64,000 nucleotides of DNA from Berghia stephanieae (GCA_034508935.3 CM067444.1:16658266-16722265); one strand, 5' to 3'. Shown: positions 34,857 through 46,726, counted from the first letter of the stretch. The notes: generated by a model from the sequence alone, not told the origin. A program made the numbers and translations.

Positions 34857-35926
34857 TTAATCCACCACACTCAGGAGTTGAATGACAACAGCTCCCTTTA
34901 TTTTGTCGTAAAATCTGACGACGAGAGGGTAGATCTGCGATGAAGTGCCATCATTACTGCCGTCCGTAGAAAGGCTGAAGGGTTGGGTCCTCAATTTATC
35001 GACCAGATCAGTGGAATAGAAATCTGCTAAACACCTCGTCATAGCAGTCGACTTCGTACGTGCACATGCATATGCTCCTGCGATTTTTGAATCCGGAAAC
35101 ATTTTCTTAAATAGTGATCCTGCGTGGTCTGCCACAGCCATTGGCAGGTTGTGCTCAATTAAAAAAAAAACAAATAAAAGTTCTGCTTGGGTAACTTTCT
35201 TTTTGAAGTCCTCAGCTGCATTGTTTTTTACAAAGAAAGTTGATATACTAGGCCCTGTTGAAGAAGCAACCGATTCCTGGTGTTTTTTGGAGGCCACATG
35301 TACCTTCACATCATTCCTTCCACCCGAAGAAATGCTAAAGTCAGAGTTGCAAGAAACACAACGCGCAAAGGATGTCCCTTTCTTGGATTCACTTATGGTC
35401 GGAAATTCTTTTGAATAATCCGGACGAAATTTACATAAGACTTTCGGTTTCTTTGCTGGTGGAGCCATGGCGAAAAATCCAAAAGAAGTTACAAAAAATA
35501 TAGATATAATATAAGTATAAGTGTTCGAGGAGAAATCACATGCGATGTTCATCAGATGAAAAACAAAGAGCAAATGAGATCGAATAACAGCGGAGGCGCG
35601 TGGGGTTGAAGCAGTCTGAGCAGTGGATCCAAAATTTTAAGAAAGTAATCAATATATAGTATTGGCGGACAATACCCAAAAGAGGATGTGTAAGAGTAAA
35701 AGATCCGGACACGTCTTTCCGTAATCGAATACCAATGAATCGTTCGAGTACAATTGAATCGCTCGTGTATTCGTAAATTTAAAAATTTGCAAATAAAAAA
35801 AAAATTCGCAAAAAAAAAAAAAAAAATTTTTCGACAGTCCGGGATTATAAGCTCAATTCCGGGATTCCGGGATGGTGGCTTAAATCCGGGATCATCCCGG
35901 AAAATCCGGGATGGTTGGCAGGTCTG
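34857..35926 (-). mobile_element. hAT transposon fragment (BED zinc finger and start of transposase)
   Basis: From the terminus TGGTTGGCAGGTCTG (CAGACCTGCC on the element strand, ending at 35926), the minus strand carries MAPPAKKPKVLCKFRPDYSK. A BED-like finger with ARCVSCNSDFSI...H...KH follows, then helices with MFPDSKIAGAYACARTKSTA and FSLSTDGSNDGTSSQIYPLV (first catalytic D in STDGSND). The frame is intact but stops after about 215 codons, where the element is truncated. It abuts the GIY-YIG end of the Penelope remnant. A (CTA)n tract lies at 34795-34830. Confidence 0.78.
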
Positions 35927-36314
35927 TTTAAATGAGGTCCAGTCTCGAGTTCATGCCGCGAGGTGAAAGGGTGTTCAGTTTTAGTATCAGTTCTGCCTCC
36001 CTGTATTTCCTATGTTGTTTAGTGGTGTGACAGTACTGAAGGACAGCAATTTGGATGTCATGCAATCCTCAATGACTGGACCCATTGAAGTAGTGGGCGA
36101 CAGATTTGTCCTTGTCGTTTTCAATAGAGTGCAGATGTTGTCGCTCAGTCTCTTGCCAGTTTCTCCCACGTATGTCTTGTGGCAATGTTTGCAGATTATA
36201 GTTTAAATTGGGTTAGAATGAGTGTCGGATGTACCACACTTTATCCAGGAATTTGATGGAATTTTCCACGATTAAGTGTGGGCATGTTCCACAAGGCTCC
36301 GTCTTACGTAGTAA

Positions 36315-36415
36315 CAAGAATGTTGTTTAATTCCCAAAAGTTTCCGACGCCCAAAGAAACATCCAATCCAACAGAGCTTCACAAATTTCCATTGTTTATA
36401 AAAAAAGCTTGGGTT
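36315..36415. repeat. Dispersed single piece of the 606-bp tandem unit
   Basis: CAAGAATGTTGTTTAATTCCC through CATTGTTTATAAAAAAAGCT matches the start of the units at 38901-41326. It lies inside the Penelope remnant, 2.5 kb from the array. Confidence 0.7.
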
Positions 36416-38539
36416 TCGTTAAGAATAATACAGAAAATACGTTTAGGAGAAAGAGACATCGTTGAAAGACTTTATGTGAAATATGCAAACGACTTGTAAG
36501 TAAAAATTGGATTGGAATAGCGTCCTACCTGATATGATGAATAAACGATTAAAGAACGAACAAATCACGGTGTTGCAGCTGGGAGGTTTTTGCACAAAAG
36601 GTTGGAAAACAAGCCAGACACGAGCATGCAGAAACAATGGGCCTACCTCGGGGAATGTCTGTTGGGGTTTTCATTTTATGTAGTTTAGGTAACAGGTAAA
36701 AAGTGGGGGAATCAAGATCACTGGTAGGGATGACAAGATTGTGCGCTTCAGGTGGTAGGAGTCGAGTTTTTATTAAATCTGTAACAGTCTTTTGGACAAC
36801 CTTGTTGTTATATAGAGTGTTATCTTTCTCCAAAACTTCGTATTATTGTGTGTTAGTAAGCTGCCTCTGACACTCCTGGATATATACTTGTGTACCCCAT
36901 AGTACTATGGCAACCCTTTGTCGGCAGACTTGATAACAACATCTTTACAGGCGCACAGGGTTCGAAGGGCTTGTTGCTCTGCAGTACTGAGGTTCGAATG
37001 TTCTATCAGTCAGGGATGGAATATGGCAGCCTCAAATTTGATGTTGTCTATGAATAAATCAAGCGTATTAGATTGGCCTGGCACTGGTGTAAAAGAAGAG
37101 CGAGGTTGATATTTGGAGAAGAAGGAGTGAAAGCTGTTACTGTCAGTGTTGGTTATCCTATCATCTTCGTCAGTATTATTCTCGTTATCTTTCTCTTTAC
37201 TCTTGAAATATAGTTGTAGTCTCAGTTTGCGTGTAACACGATGAATATCATGTTCTCTCTGTATGTGGTCTGCACAAGGGTTGAGTGGGATGAATTTGAG
37301 ACCCTGCCTAAGGACATCCCGTTCAGAGGTGGTAAGGGGGATGTCGGGGTAGGCAGACCACCTGTCTGTGTGATATGTTGTCCTGGTCATTGTCATCAAC
37401 GTCAGTAGATGTGTGGACAGTAGAGATGGAGAAAGAGATACGGTGTTGTGTGTCCACAAGTGTGGTTTGAGACATTTTAAGATGACGGAACTTGTGATTT
37501 TTATTGTTGGAAAGCTGATTGAAGTATTCCCTATTCCAAAGATGGATAAATAAGCGGAAAGGGCAATGTTAGTAATACATATTACCTTGAGTTTGTTGGT
37601 GAGGTTGTTGATCTCAAAGGTTGTCTGATGGCACATTTTTTTTTTCCATGGTTAAGGTGGTAGATATACATTTTCTGTAATGAATGTTTTTTACATAAAG
37701 AGGTGAAAGTACTTATCTCAAATGGTGATAAATTTCAGAGAGAGGGATGAAAACTGTCTGAGAATCCTTTGGGGATTATCCTATCACGGATGCACCTTCT
37801 TAAAAAATGAATGTGATTATAAAGTTGTTGTTTTTTTTTTGTAAGTTGCTAATTGGGTGGCCATTTCTAAATTTCTAACTACCTGAAAAATTATCCATCA
37901 ATTCACCACCATGTTCACTATGTTACCCAAGTCCAAAGCCATATTTAGCAATCCATGGAATGGAGTGGTCTTCCAAAAAGTATATTTTAAAACTTATGCG
38001 TGTTGTGGCCACTCTTCTGTAAAATCTTGTATGTGCCTGTATTGAGTTTTTGATATCGTGCAAAGCAGATTGAAGTATTTGCTTTCTGTGCAGAATCAAT
38101 TTTTCCACTGTTGAATAAAGCTCAGCGGGTGGTTGGATGGGAGCATCACCCTTGAATCATATACCTATGATGTCCGCATGGGTGTACGATCTGATAGTGA
38201 TGTCGTTTCTTCTTCTCTTTACTAGCCTATCCTGCTTCTTTGGTTTGTGATTGTATTTTTGACAGGGGATATTTTTTTTTTCTGTAAATCTTCTGCCTGT
38301 TTGTTCTTGGTTATTTATGATTTAGCTTATGATATCTTTAGGTTATGATTTTGATTTACATTTGTACTATTTTTGTTAGATTGCTTGTTTTTTGTTTCAG
38401 CGGTCTCTCATATAACCTCAATTGTGTTGGAAGAGACCTAAAGCAACAAACAAACAAAAAAAAAAAAAAAATAAAGCTCATTTAGATATGTAATATTTGG
38501 CTTGCAGATGATGCTTTGAAGTGTCTATCCGAAAACTTT

Positions 38540-38900
38540 GTCACCATCTGTAACCATTTCCACTGAAAAATATGAGAGATTGATGGACAACTGGTCTGTC
38601 AATAATTTTTGGAGCAATATTTGAGTTGAACAGTGGAATGGATTGTAAATGTCTATAGGCAAAAACAAAACAAAAAATGCTTACAAACAATCTTCTGTAT
38701 CTCGAATATAAAACAATTACACCTCGAATCCTCATTAGTAAGTCTGAATACCATTCTTGTCCATTACCACAGAAAGTCATAAACAACAATAATGTCATGT
38801 TCGGCTTCAAAAGCTGTTCTTTAGTTTTGTTTGCAGGGCATGTTGCTAAACTATTGAAAATGAACTCAATGGTCTCATTGCAGCACACATTCTTTTTTTT
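38540..38900 (-). pseudogene. Possible MULE/ZSWIM-type transposase fragment
   Basis: The minus strand encodes KPNMTLLLFMTFCGNGQEWY, which resembles the strand 'L.L.LYTFLVEDGNGQSE' of RNase H-like cores in MULE/ZSWIM1-3 proteins. The adjoining tandem units encode LLCQFHVIRALK, also typical of that fold. The pieces are out of natural order, so this is a rearranged relic. The match is by eye only. Confidence 0.35.
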
Positions 38901-41835
38901 CAAGAATGTTGTTTAATTCCCAAAAGTTTCCGATGCCCAAAGAAACATCCAACCAAACAGAGGTTCACGAATTTCCATTGTTTATCAAAAAAGCTAATAA
39001 GGCCAATGTCTGGATCAAATAACTTAAAAGTTTTAAACAATTGTACTGTTCTACTGATTTACAATGACGCATGCTTTTTATTAAACTGATAATCTCCTCT
39101 CTCCTTCAAGCTGTTTTTTAAAGCCCGAATTACATGGAATTGGCAAAGCAGTATTTTGGTGTTAGGTAACAACTCTTTGAGTTGATGCTGCAAAAATCCT
39201 TGTCCAGTCCAGGATGATGGTTTTAATTTCTTCACAACGTACAGCATTTTGATTAATTCAGGGTCCCCACAGAATCTTTTATATTTCTTTTGAGGCCCCT
39301 AAATTTTTTTAAGACTTCAATTGTGAAAAAAAAATAATGTCACCAGGCTTCAAGAATGATCCCAGAAAGGCCATTTATCAATGGTAAAATGTCAAATTGA
39401 AATTTATTTAAATGAAAGGACATATTTAAGGGCATATTGCTTAACTATTGAAAATGAGCTCAGTGGTCACATTAAAAGTGGACTTTGCAGTGCACATCCT
39501 TTTTTTCAAGAATGTTTTTTAATTCCCAAGTTTCCAACTCCCAAAGAAATCATCCAACCCAACAGTGCTTCAAGAATTTCCATTGTTTATCAAAAGAGCT
39601 GATAAGGCCAATGTCTGGATCAAATAACTTAAAAGTTTTAAACAATTATACTGTTCTACTGATTTACAATGACGCATGCTTTTATTAAACTGATAATCTC
39701 CTCTCTTCCAAACTATGTTTTTTTTAATGCCCGAATTACATGGAATTGGCAAAGCAGTATTTTGGTGTTAGGTAACAACTCTTTGAGTTGATGCTGCAAA
39801 AATCCTTGTCCAGTCCAGGATGATGGTTTTAATTTCTTCACAACGTACAGAATTTTGATTAATACAGGGTCCCCACAGAATCTTTTACATTTTTTTTGAG
39901 TCCCCTAAATTTTTTTAAGACCCCAATTGTGGAAAAAAATAATGTCACCAGGCTTCAAGAATGACCCCAAAAAGGCCATTTATCAATGGTAAAATGTCAA
40001 ATTGAAATTTATTTAAATGAAAGGCCATATTTAAGGGCATATTGCTTAACTATTGAAAATGAGCTCAGTGGTCACATTAAAAGTGGACTTTGCAGTGCAC
40101 ATCCTTTTTTTCAAGAATGTTTTTTAATTCCCAAGTTTCCAACTCCCAAAGAAATCATCCAACCCAACAGTGCTTCAAGAATTTCCATTGTTTATCAAAA
40201 GAGCTGATAAGGCCAATGTCTGGATCAAATAACTTAAAAGTTTTAAACAATTATACTGTTCTACTGATTTACAATGACGCATGCTTTTTATTAAACTGAT
40301 AATCTCCTCTCTTCCAAACTATGTTTTTTTTAATGCCCGAATTACATGGAATTGGCAAAGCAGTATTTTGGTGTTAGGTAACAACTCTTTGAGTTGATGC
40401 TGCAAAAATCCTTGTCCAGTCCAGGATGATGGTTTTAATTTCTTCACAACGTACAGAATTTTGATTAATACAGGGTCCCCACAGAATCTTTTACATTTTT
40501 TTGAGTCCCCTAAATTTTTTTAAGACCCCAATTGTGGAAAAAAATAATGTCACCAGGCTTCAAGAATGATCCCAAAAAGGCCATTTATCAATGGTAAAAT
40601 GTCAAATTGAAATTTATTTAAATGAAAGCACATATTTGTAGGGCATATTGCTTAACTATTGAAAACGAGCTCAGTGGTCTCATTAAAAGTGGACTTTGCA
40701 GTGCACATCCTTTTTTTCAAGAATGTTTTTTAATTCCCAAAAGTTTCCAACCCCAAAGAAATCATCCAACCCAACAGTGCTTCAAGAATTTCCATTGTTT
40801 ATCAAAAAAGCCAATAAGGCCAATGTCCAGATGAAATAACTTAAAAGTTTTAAACAATTGTACTGTTCTACTGATTTACAATGACGCATGCTTTTTATTA
40901 AACTGATAATCTCTCTCTCCTCCAAGCTAAGTTATTTTAAAGCCCGAATTACATGGAATTGGCAAAGCAGTATTTTGGTGTTAGGTAACAACTCTTTGAG
41001 TTGATGCTGCAAAAATCCTTGTCCAGTCCAGGATGATGGTTTTAATTTCTTTACAACGTACAGCATTTTGATTAATACACGGTCCCCACAGAATCTTTTA
41101 CACCTTTTTTCAGTCCCCTAAATTTTTTTAAGACCTCAATTGTGAAAAAAAATAATGTCACCAGGCTTCAAGAATGATCCCAAAAAGGCCATTTATCAAT
41201 GGTAAAATGTCAAATTGAAATTTATTTAAATGAAAGCACATATTTGTAGGGCATATTGCTTAACTATTGAAAATGAGCTCAGTGGTCACATTAAAAGTGG
41301 ACTTTGCAGTGCACATCCTTTTTTTCAAGAATGTTTTTTAATTCCCAAAAGTTTCCAACCCCAAAGAAATCATCCAACCCAACAGTGCTTCACGAATTTC
41401 CATTGTTTATCAAAAAACCCAGTAAGGCCAATGTCTAGATGAAATAACTTAAAAGTTTTAAACAATTGTACTGTTCTACTGATTTACAATGACGCATGCT
41501 TTTTATTAAACTGATAATCTCCTCTCTCCTCCAAACTATGTTTTTTTAATGCCCGAATTACATGGAATTGGCAAAGCAGTATTTTGGTGTTAGGTAACAA
41601 CTCTTTGAGTTGATGCTGCAAAATTCCTTGTCCAGTCCAGGATGATGGTTTTAATTTCTTCACAACGTACAGCATTTTGATTAATGCAGGGTCCCCACAG
41701 AATCTTTTACATTTCTTTTGAGGCCCCTACATTTTTTTAAGACTTCAATTGTGGAAAAAAATAATGTCACCAGGCTTCAAGAATGATCCCAAAAAGGCCA
41801 TTTATCAATGGTCAAATGTCAAATTGAAATTTATT
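38901..41835. repeat. Tandem array, ~606-bp unit, nearly five copies
   Basis: Units begin at 38901, 39507, 40112, 40718 and 41326 (CAAGAATG...), giving periods of 606, 605, 606 and 608 bp; the last unit is cut at about 41835. The minus strand of each unit encodes a fragment including ELLPNTKILLCQFHVIRALK, similar to the core of MULE/ZSWIM-type RNase H-like proteins. Units two and three are nearly identical; units one, four and five are more diverged. The plus-strand open frame seen in most units is conserved only because the units are copies. Confidence 0.9.
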
Positions 41836-42179
41836 TAATTGAATGCACATGTACATTTTGTAGTGTAGTCTGCACACAACAGGGGTCTGATTCATGCATC
41901 GAGACTATAATAGTCTCGGACAATAACAAAGTTTGAGACTTCAAAGTCCAAGACTTGGCCACCCGCTCATCAGGGACATCAACCCCTGAACAGTGCCTTA
42001 GCGCACCCTTTCGATCAATGTCATGTTCCAACGATTCTTCTATCTTCTCCACATAAGTTCGAAAATGTTTTGGTGGTAAAAGCAAAACTTCTGGTACACT
42101 TTTTAATCACTGAACACCTCAAAAGGATGTGTTCTATCTTTGAAAATTCGGGATCGCCGAGACATGGTCTGTGTAATTG

Positions 42180-42610
42180 GGGCCTAAGAGATCATCCAAG
42201 GTGGAATGCCCAAGCCTTTTGCTAAAATAATATCTGGACTGAACGGCACCATCTTAGATGAATGTCCAATTGCTTCTGAGTGACTAATTATTAAACAACT
42301 CATCAAACATAAATGAAAATGGTTCATCTGTAATTTTTCAATCAAAATACTTTTTAGGTGAGACACAATTCCAAAAGACAGAAGATAAGAGGATTTTGTG
42401 TCGCCACAAGAACATTTCTGAACAATTGGTACTCCAGGGAACGTTTTTAAAAAAGTAAAAGTCTATGTCACTATAAGAGGAGGTTGAGTGGTTTTGCATG
42501 TGTCTTCATGCTCCACCATAATTCTACTTCAAGCAGTTTTATCTGACACAAATAAGTCCATAGTCATGTCGAAGCTCCAACAATTCGCCAGATGATATTA
42601 GGTGTGGATT
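42180..42610 (-). pseudogene. hAT transposase fragment (ZNF862/KIAA1586-like)
   Basis: Minus-strand pieces read LWWSMKTHAKPLNLLL, then VPIVQKCSCGDTKSSYLLSFGIVSHLKSILIEKLQMNHFHLC. These line up by eye with the hAT-like block 'FPDS.IAK.FSCG.TK.SYL..FGI.P.FK..L' that precedes the first catalytic aspartate. Several frame breaks are present and both ends are missing. The stretch 41836-42180 has one 84-codon minus frame I do not recognise. Confidence 0.6.
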
Positions 42611-42659
42611 CGCGAGTCTCCATACCACCAATTATGAAAGCTTAAAATAATGTAGTAAA

Positions 42660-42950
42660 AGAAGGAGGGGTCATCTGTTGCATCTTCTTTTTTGTTGTCA
42701 GGGAATGGCACATCTTGTCCATCATGTGGACCCGTCCTTTGTAGCTTTGTATGAGCTTACAACTTCTGGCTTCCTTTCCTTTATATATCCCAAGAGGTGC
42801 ATTGTGCTTAGGTGTGCAACATCTTTCATGTAGTTGGACTTGTATCCAACAAGATTGAATTTGTTTCTGAAAGCAAATATTGCATCACCATTTATTGTAT
42901 TACTTAAATCCCTTATGTATAAGTCAGTTAATGCCCCATAAATAATATTT
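42660..42950 (-). pseudogene. piggyBac transposase fragment
   Basis: The minus strand reads FNLVGYKSNYMKDVAHLSTMH, KPEVVSSYKATKDGS and MMDKMCHSLTTKKK, matching the piggyBac pattern 'AYK....K.V..LSTMH...KP..V..YN.TKGGVD.MD.MC..Y'. The normal GGVD is altered. Its upstream part is cut by the LINE inserted at 42951. Confidence 0.7.
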
Positions 42951-45095
42951 GTGTTGCTGAGGAGAAATCGGATTATTCGGAGCTCGTCTTCGTCTACTAT
43001 GTCTGTTAATATCTCCAAAAGTTTTCCTCTGTCGATCGTATCAAAGGCTGCGGACATATCGATTCCGGTTATTGTTATGGATATGTTTTCTTTGAGTGCC
43101 TTTGCTGCCAACTATTTATGTGTCCATACAACGTCCGATGTGCTTCGGTCTTGGCGAAACCCGCTTTGGCTATGTGATAGATATTTTTCTATTTTCGGTC
43201 TTATTCTGTTGAGGACAATAGTTGACAGTGTTTTTCTTATGGTATTCAGTAATGTTATTGGGCGCAGGTTGTTTACGGGTCCTTTCATTTTTCCTGGTAT
43301 TTGTATTGTAATTAGGACGACGCTGTTTATGTCCCAGTCTTTGTGTGTTGAGAATGTTTTGTTCATTATGTTTGCAATGCTCAGATCCAGGGAGAGGGTA
43401 CCGCATTTCAGCAATTCAGCGGGAATTTCATCTTCGCCTGGGGATCTGTTATTGTTTAGGCACTTTATGCTATTTCTAACTTCAGTTGTTGTGATGCGGT
43501 TGTTTAGGTCTCTAGGGTTTCCTGAGAAGGGCGATATTTGTGAGACTTGTTTGTGAAATTTCTGCTGGAAGTGGTCAGTTACAATGTCAAGGATATCGTT
43601 GGGATTTGTTGTCTGTTTGCCAAATTTATCCCATAGTTTTGGGTTCTCGAATGGTTTTCAGTTCAGAGATTTCGTCGCTTTGAACATAGACGATGCGTTA
43701 TTTTTGGACTTTTCTATGTCTTCCACTTTTTTGTCTAATTCCTCGTTTGTGTGTTTTATTGTAAGTGATCGAATTGAATGCAGTATTTTGTTTCATTCCG
43801 TTTTCAGGTTTATTATTTCTTCCGAGTCTATCGTGTTTTGTATCCTGATCCTAAGTTCATTTTGTTGCCGCGATAGATCGTTAATAGCGATGTTAGGCGT
43901 TCGATTTGGTTTGTTCTTAGTTGTATTAATAGAGCCTGCACTTTCTTCCCCGCATATTTCATTGCCGCTTGCGTCTCTTTCCATTCATTGTTTGGATTGC
44001 TGTTTTGCTTTATTTTCCATAGACTTGAGTTAAGTTCATATTGGTAATGAATGCGACATTCTCGCTCATTTACTATTTTTGCCGTGTTTATTTTGACTCC
44101 CGTTTTACCTTTCTATACGGGGCCACAAAACAGACGCAGTTCGAAAGTAACATCGGGACCCCCCAAGGAGATAGTCTGAGCCCGATTCTGTTCACAATAT
44201 ACTTAGAACACGCTCTGAAAGAAGTTCGAAAAGTCATTCCAAAACCAACGACTCATATTGAGAATGCAATCCCTAGAGAAATCGCCTATGCAGATGATGT
44301 AGATTTTATTGGATCAACACCAGCAAATATAGACATCATACAAAATACCCTCATGAAATATAACCTCCAAGTCAATGCCAATAAAACCGAATTTACAACA
44401 ATATCGAGGAACAAAGAGGAATGGAAAAGAACAAAGAAAGTCGGCTCACTAATTGGAGACACCGAGGATGTACAAAGAAGAAAACAGCTATCAAACGCCG
44501 CACTCAGTAAACTCACCAATGTATGGATTAGAGGTGACAAAATAAAGAGAAAAACCAAACTGAAACTGTACCGTGCTCTTGTAAAACCGGTACTTCTGTA
44601 TAACTGCGGCACTTGGGCGTTGACAAAATCCGAAGAAGAACATCTGGATGCCTTCCATGGCACACAGCTAAGAAGGGTACTGGACATCAAATACCCAAAA
44701 AAGATCTCAAATGAATCACTCTATAAGATCACAAAAGAAAGACCAATCTCCCTTGACATTTTACAACAACGATGGCAACTTTTCGGTCACATACTACGCA
44801 GGGACAAAAACATACCAACTAACCAAGCCATGTCGGGATATTTCCAAAAACACGGGAACCTTTTCATAGGAAGACCGATCACAACACTCCCTGTGATCCT
44901 AAACAAAAACCTCACAACACTTGGACAAAGCATTAGTCTCATAACGGCAGGGGACCTTGAAAATCTGAGAACCCTAGCAGAGGACCGGCAATATTGGAGA
45001 CACCTCACACAGGAAATACTGGAAACAGCCAAGGCGACCCGATCTTTTGGTCTAGACGCGAAAGGCATCTAAGTCAAGTCAAGTCAATAATATTT
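42941..45095 (+). mobile_element. 5'-inverted (twin-primed) LINE with 10-bp target duplication
   Basis: The insert 42951-45085 is flanked by AATAATATTT at 42941-42950 and 45086-45095. The left half is on the minus strand (about 44040 down to 42951): an endonuclease-RT linker (DLSRQQNELRIRIQNTIDSE), then RT motifs LRPITLLNTIRK, SQSGFRQDRSTSD, GIDMSAAFDTI and RIIRFLLSNTN. The right half is on the plus strand (about 44115-45072) and continues the same protein: GATKQTQFESNIGTPQGDSL, EIAYADDVDFI, LKLYRALVKPVLLYNCGTWA, QQRWQLFGHILRRD. The 3' end is three AAGTC repeats. The 3' half is a single open frame of at least 310 codons. Clade not assigned. Confidence 0.9.
44041..45072 (+). CDS. LINE ORF2, C-terminal half of reverse transcriptase
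   Basis: An open frame of up to 343 codons; the authentic RT sequence begins around residue 25 (YGATKQTQFESNIGTPQGD). It holds RT motif B (GTPQGDSLSPILF), the catalytic YADD box (IAYADDVDFI), the primer-grip/thumb region (KKVGSLIGD, KLYRALVKPVLLYNC) and a C-terminal RWQLFGHILRRD segment typical of many LINE ORF2 proteins. The first ~24 residues come from the inversion junction and are not part of the native protein. No stop interrupts it, so the copy is fairly young, but it cannot be functional because the first half is inverted. Confidence 0.85.
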   Translation: MVMNATFSLIYYFCRVYFDSRFTFLYGATKQTQFESNIGTPQGDSLSPILFTIYLEHALKEVRKVIPKPTTHIENAIPREIAYADDVDFIGSTPANIDIIQNTLMKYNLQVNANKTEFTTISRNKEEWKRTKKVGSLIGDTEDVQRRKQLSNAALSKLTNVWIRGDKIKRKTKLKLYRALVKPVLLYNCGTWALTKSEEEHLDAFHGTQLRRVLDIKYPKKISNESLYKITKERPISLDILQQRWQLFGHILRRDKNIPTNQAMSGYFQKHGNLFIGRPITTLPVILNKNLTTLGQSISLITAGDLENLRTLAEDRQYWRHLTQEILETAKATRSFGLDAKGI

Positions 45096-45254
45096 TAGAA
45101 AAATTTCATTTTTAAAATTGGTGTGCTTTTTCTAAACAATTTCTAGAACAATTTGCTAAACTAAAAGTCAGATCATACTAAATGTTTTTTTAAAGGCCTA
45201 TCTAAAGAAGAATCTATATAATTAATGAGTCATTATTAACCTAATCTAAAAAGA

Positions 45255-46726
45255 TTAAAACTTACCAGTAGCAGATCCAGTCAGGGCAGACAAAGACAAA
45301 AGCTCAGAGGAGAGCATCTTCGTCTCTGGACACATCGTCCGGACAACAACAGGATAGAGCTTATCCTGCTGGTCGTTTGAGCCGTTGGTAGAGATGGAAA
45401 AAGGACCAGACCTCATTCTTCACAGGAGATTGACCTGATGCATTTTTGCAAGACTGTGAGCTACAGCAGTGGACTTGGTCCTCCCACAGTCTTAGAGCAG
45501 ATAAAAGCTCCGATAGGTTTATTCCCACATGAAGCCTTCGAATTGTGCTTGTGTTTGGTAGTCTCGCAGTGTCTCTTTATATCATATATTCCCGACTTGG
45601 AAATTAAGATATCGCAACGACAGTCCTTACAAAAGGCATAGTAATTTCCTTTTGTATAAGAAGTAACCACAGGATATTTGTCAGAATACGAATTTAGAAA
45701 GGTTTGTTGCCTTTCCTCCATTTTGAAGCGCTTTTTTTTTGCATGACTGTAAGCTACAGCAGTGGACTTGGTCCTCCCACAGTGAAACGACTGAGCTATT
45801 TTGCTGTCAGGGGAAGGCTGCTTTCACTGCAGCATTAATTTTGTCGGCCACAGCTATTGGCAGATTCAGTTCCGCGATCAGATCAACAAAAATTGTCTCT
45901 GCTTGCATCACTTTTTCCTGGTGCAGTGCCTCGTTTTGAGTCTTAGAGCAGATAAAAGCACCGATAGGTTTATTCCCACATGAAGCCTTCGAATTGTTCT
46001 TGTGTTTGATAGTCTCGCAGTGTCTCTTTATATCATATATTCCCGACTTGGAAATTAAGATATCACAACGACAGTACTTACCAAAGGCATTGTAATTTCC
46101 TTTTGTACAAGAAGTAACCAAAGGATATTTGTCAGAATACGAATTTAGAAAGGTTTGTTGCCATTCCTCCATTTTGAAGCGCTTCTTAGATGGCTCCATT
46201 GTGAAGAAATTTACAAAATAGACAATAAAATTGAAAACACAAAAGAAAATCCGTGGATGAATAAACTAGTAGCTATTAATAGAACAAGGCGCATTCGAAT
46301 TCGAACAGTGAAATGAATAGAAATGACGAACAGTGAAATGAATAGAAATGAATGGACAAAGACGAAACAATGCGGTATGAAAACCAAAGAATTCGTATTT
46401 CGATACTATCGGACGCATGGAGTCTGTGGTAAAACAACAGCATGAATAAAAATATAATATCGTACTTGGTATCGATGAGAATTAAAAAGGGTCCAGTCAA
46501 TACTCACTACTCCCACTTAAATGAGCAACGCACTGCCCATTTGCGGGTCAAAGATCATACCATGACACACTCGCTTTTCTTTTTTTTTAATTCGTCCCGA
46601 CACGCATTCGTTTTTTTTGGGGTTTTTTGTTTTGTTTTTCTTTTCTTTTTTTTTTCCTCAAAAACAAAAAAATCGTATTAAATCCACGAAAATCAGTACC
46701 ATTAATCGTACTGGTTGGCAGGTCTA
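45255..46726 (-). mobile_element. Second hAT transposon relic with internal tandem duplication
   Basis: It ends at TGGTTGGCAGGTCT (46713-46726), the same terminus as the hAT piece at 35926. The minus strand has MEPSKKRFKMEEWQQTFLNS and a BED-type finger (CRCDILISKSGIYDIKRHC...KH), then PIAVADKINAAVK, DSKIAQSF, GRTKSTAV, and at 45440-45260 FSISTNGSNDQQDKLYPVVV ending at a possible donor ATG|GTAAGT-like site. The finger segment is duplicated: 45461-45721 repeats 45940-46199, minus about 150 bp. Frame breaks are present. Confidence 0.75.

Larger units (their letters stand above)
34530..37640 (-). mobile_element. Penelope-like element remnant with GIY-YIG part, split by an hAT element
   Basis: Minus-strand pieces in order: 37640-37010 with LTTSERDVLRQGLKFIPLNP and a tail like the Penelope N-terminal region (SSFTPVPGQSNTLDLFI); 36833-36640 with VTDLIKTRLLPPEAHNL, FYLLPKLHK and GRPIVSACSC (RT fingers); and 36200-35930 with HCHKTYVGETGKRLSD and a C-terminal LSPRGMN (GIY-YIG endonuclease). 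The RT palm between them is absent and replaced by about 250 bp containing a stray copy of the 606-bp tandem unit. A hammerhead-like motif at 34535-34572 may be its 3' terminal repeat, beyond the hAT insertion. Confidence 0.78.

Noticed and set aside
39381-41442. Repeated plus-strand frame (MVKCQIEIYLNER-like) in the tandem units
   Set aside because: It is conserved only because the units are near-identical copies; no start context, splice sites or family match, and the minus strand carries the recognisable transposase-like fragment.
38901-41835. CRISPR-like array
   Set aside because: The unit is 606 bp with no short repeat/spacer alternation, in a eukaryotic genome.
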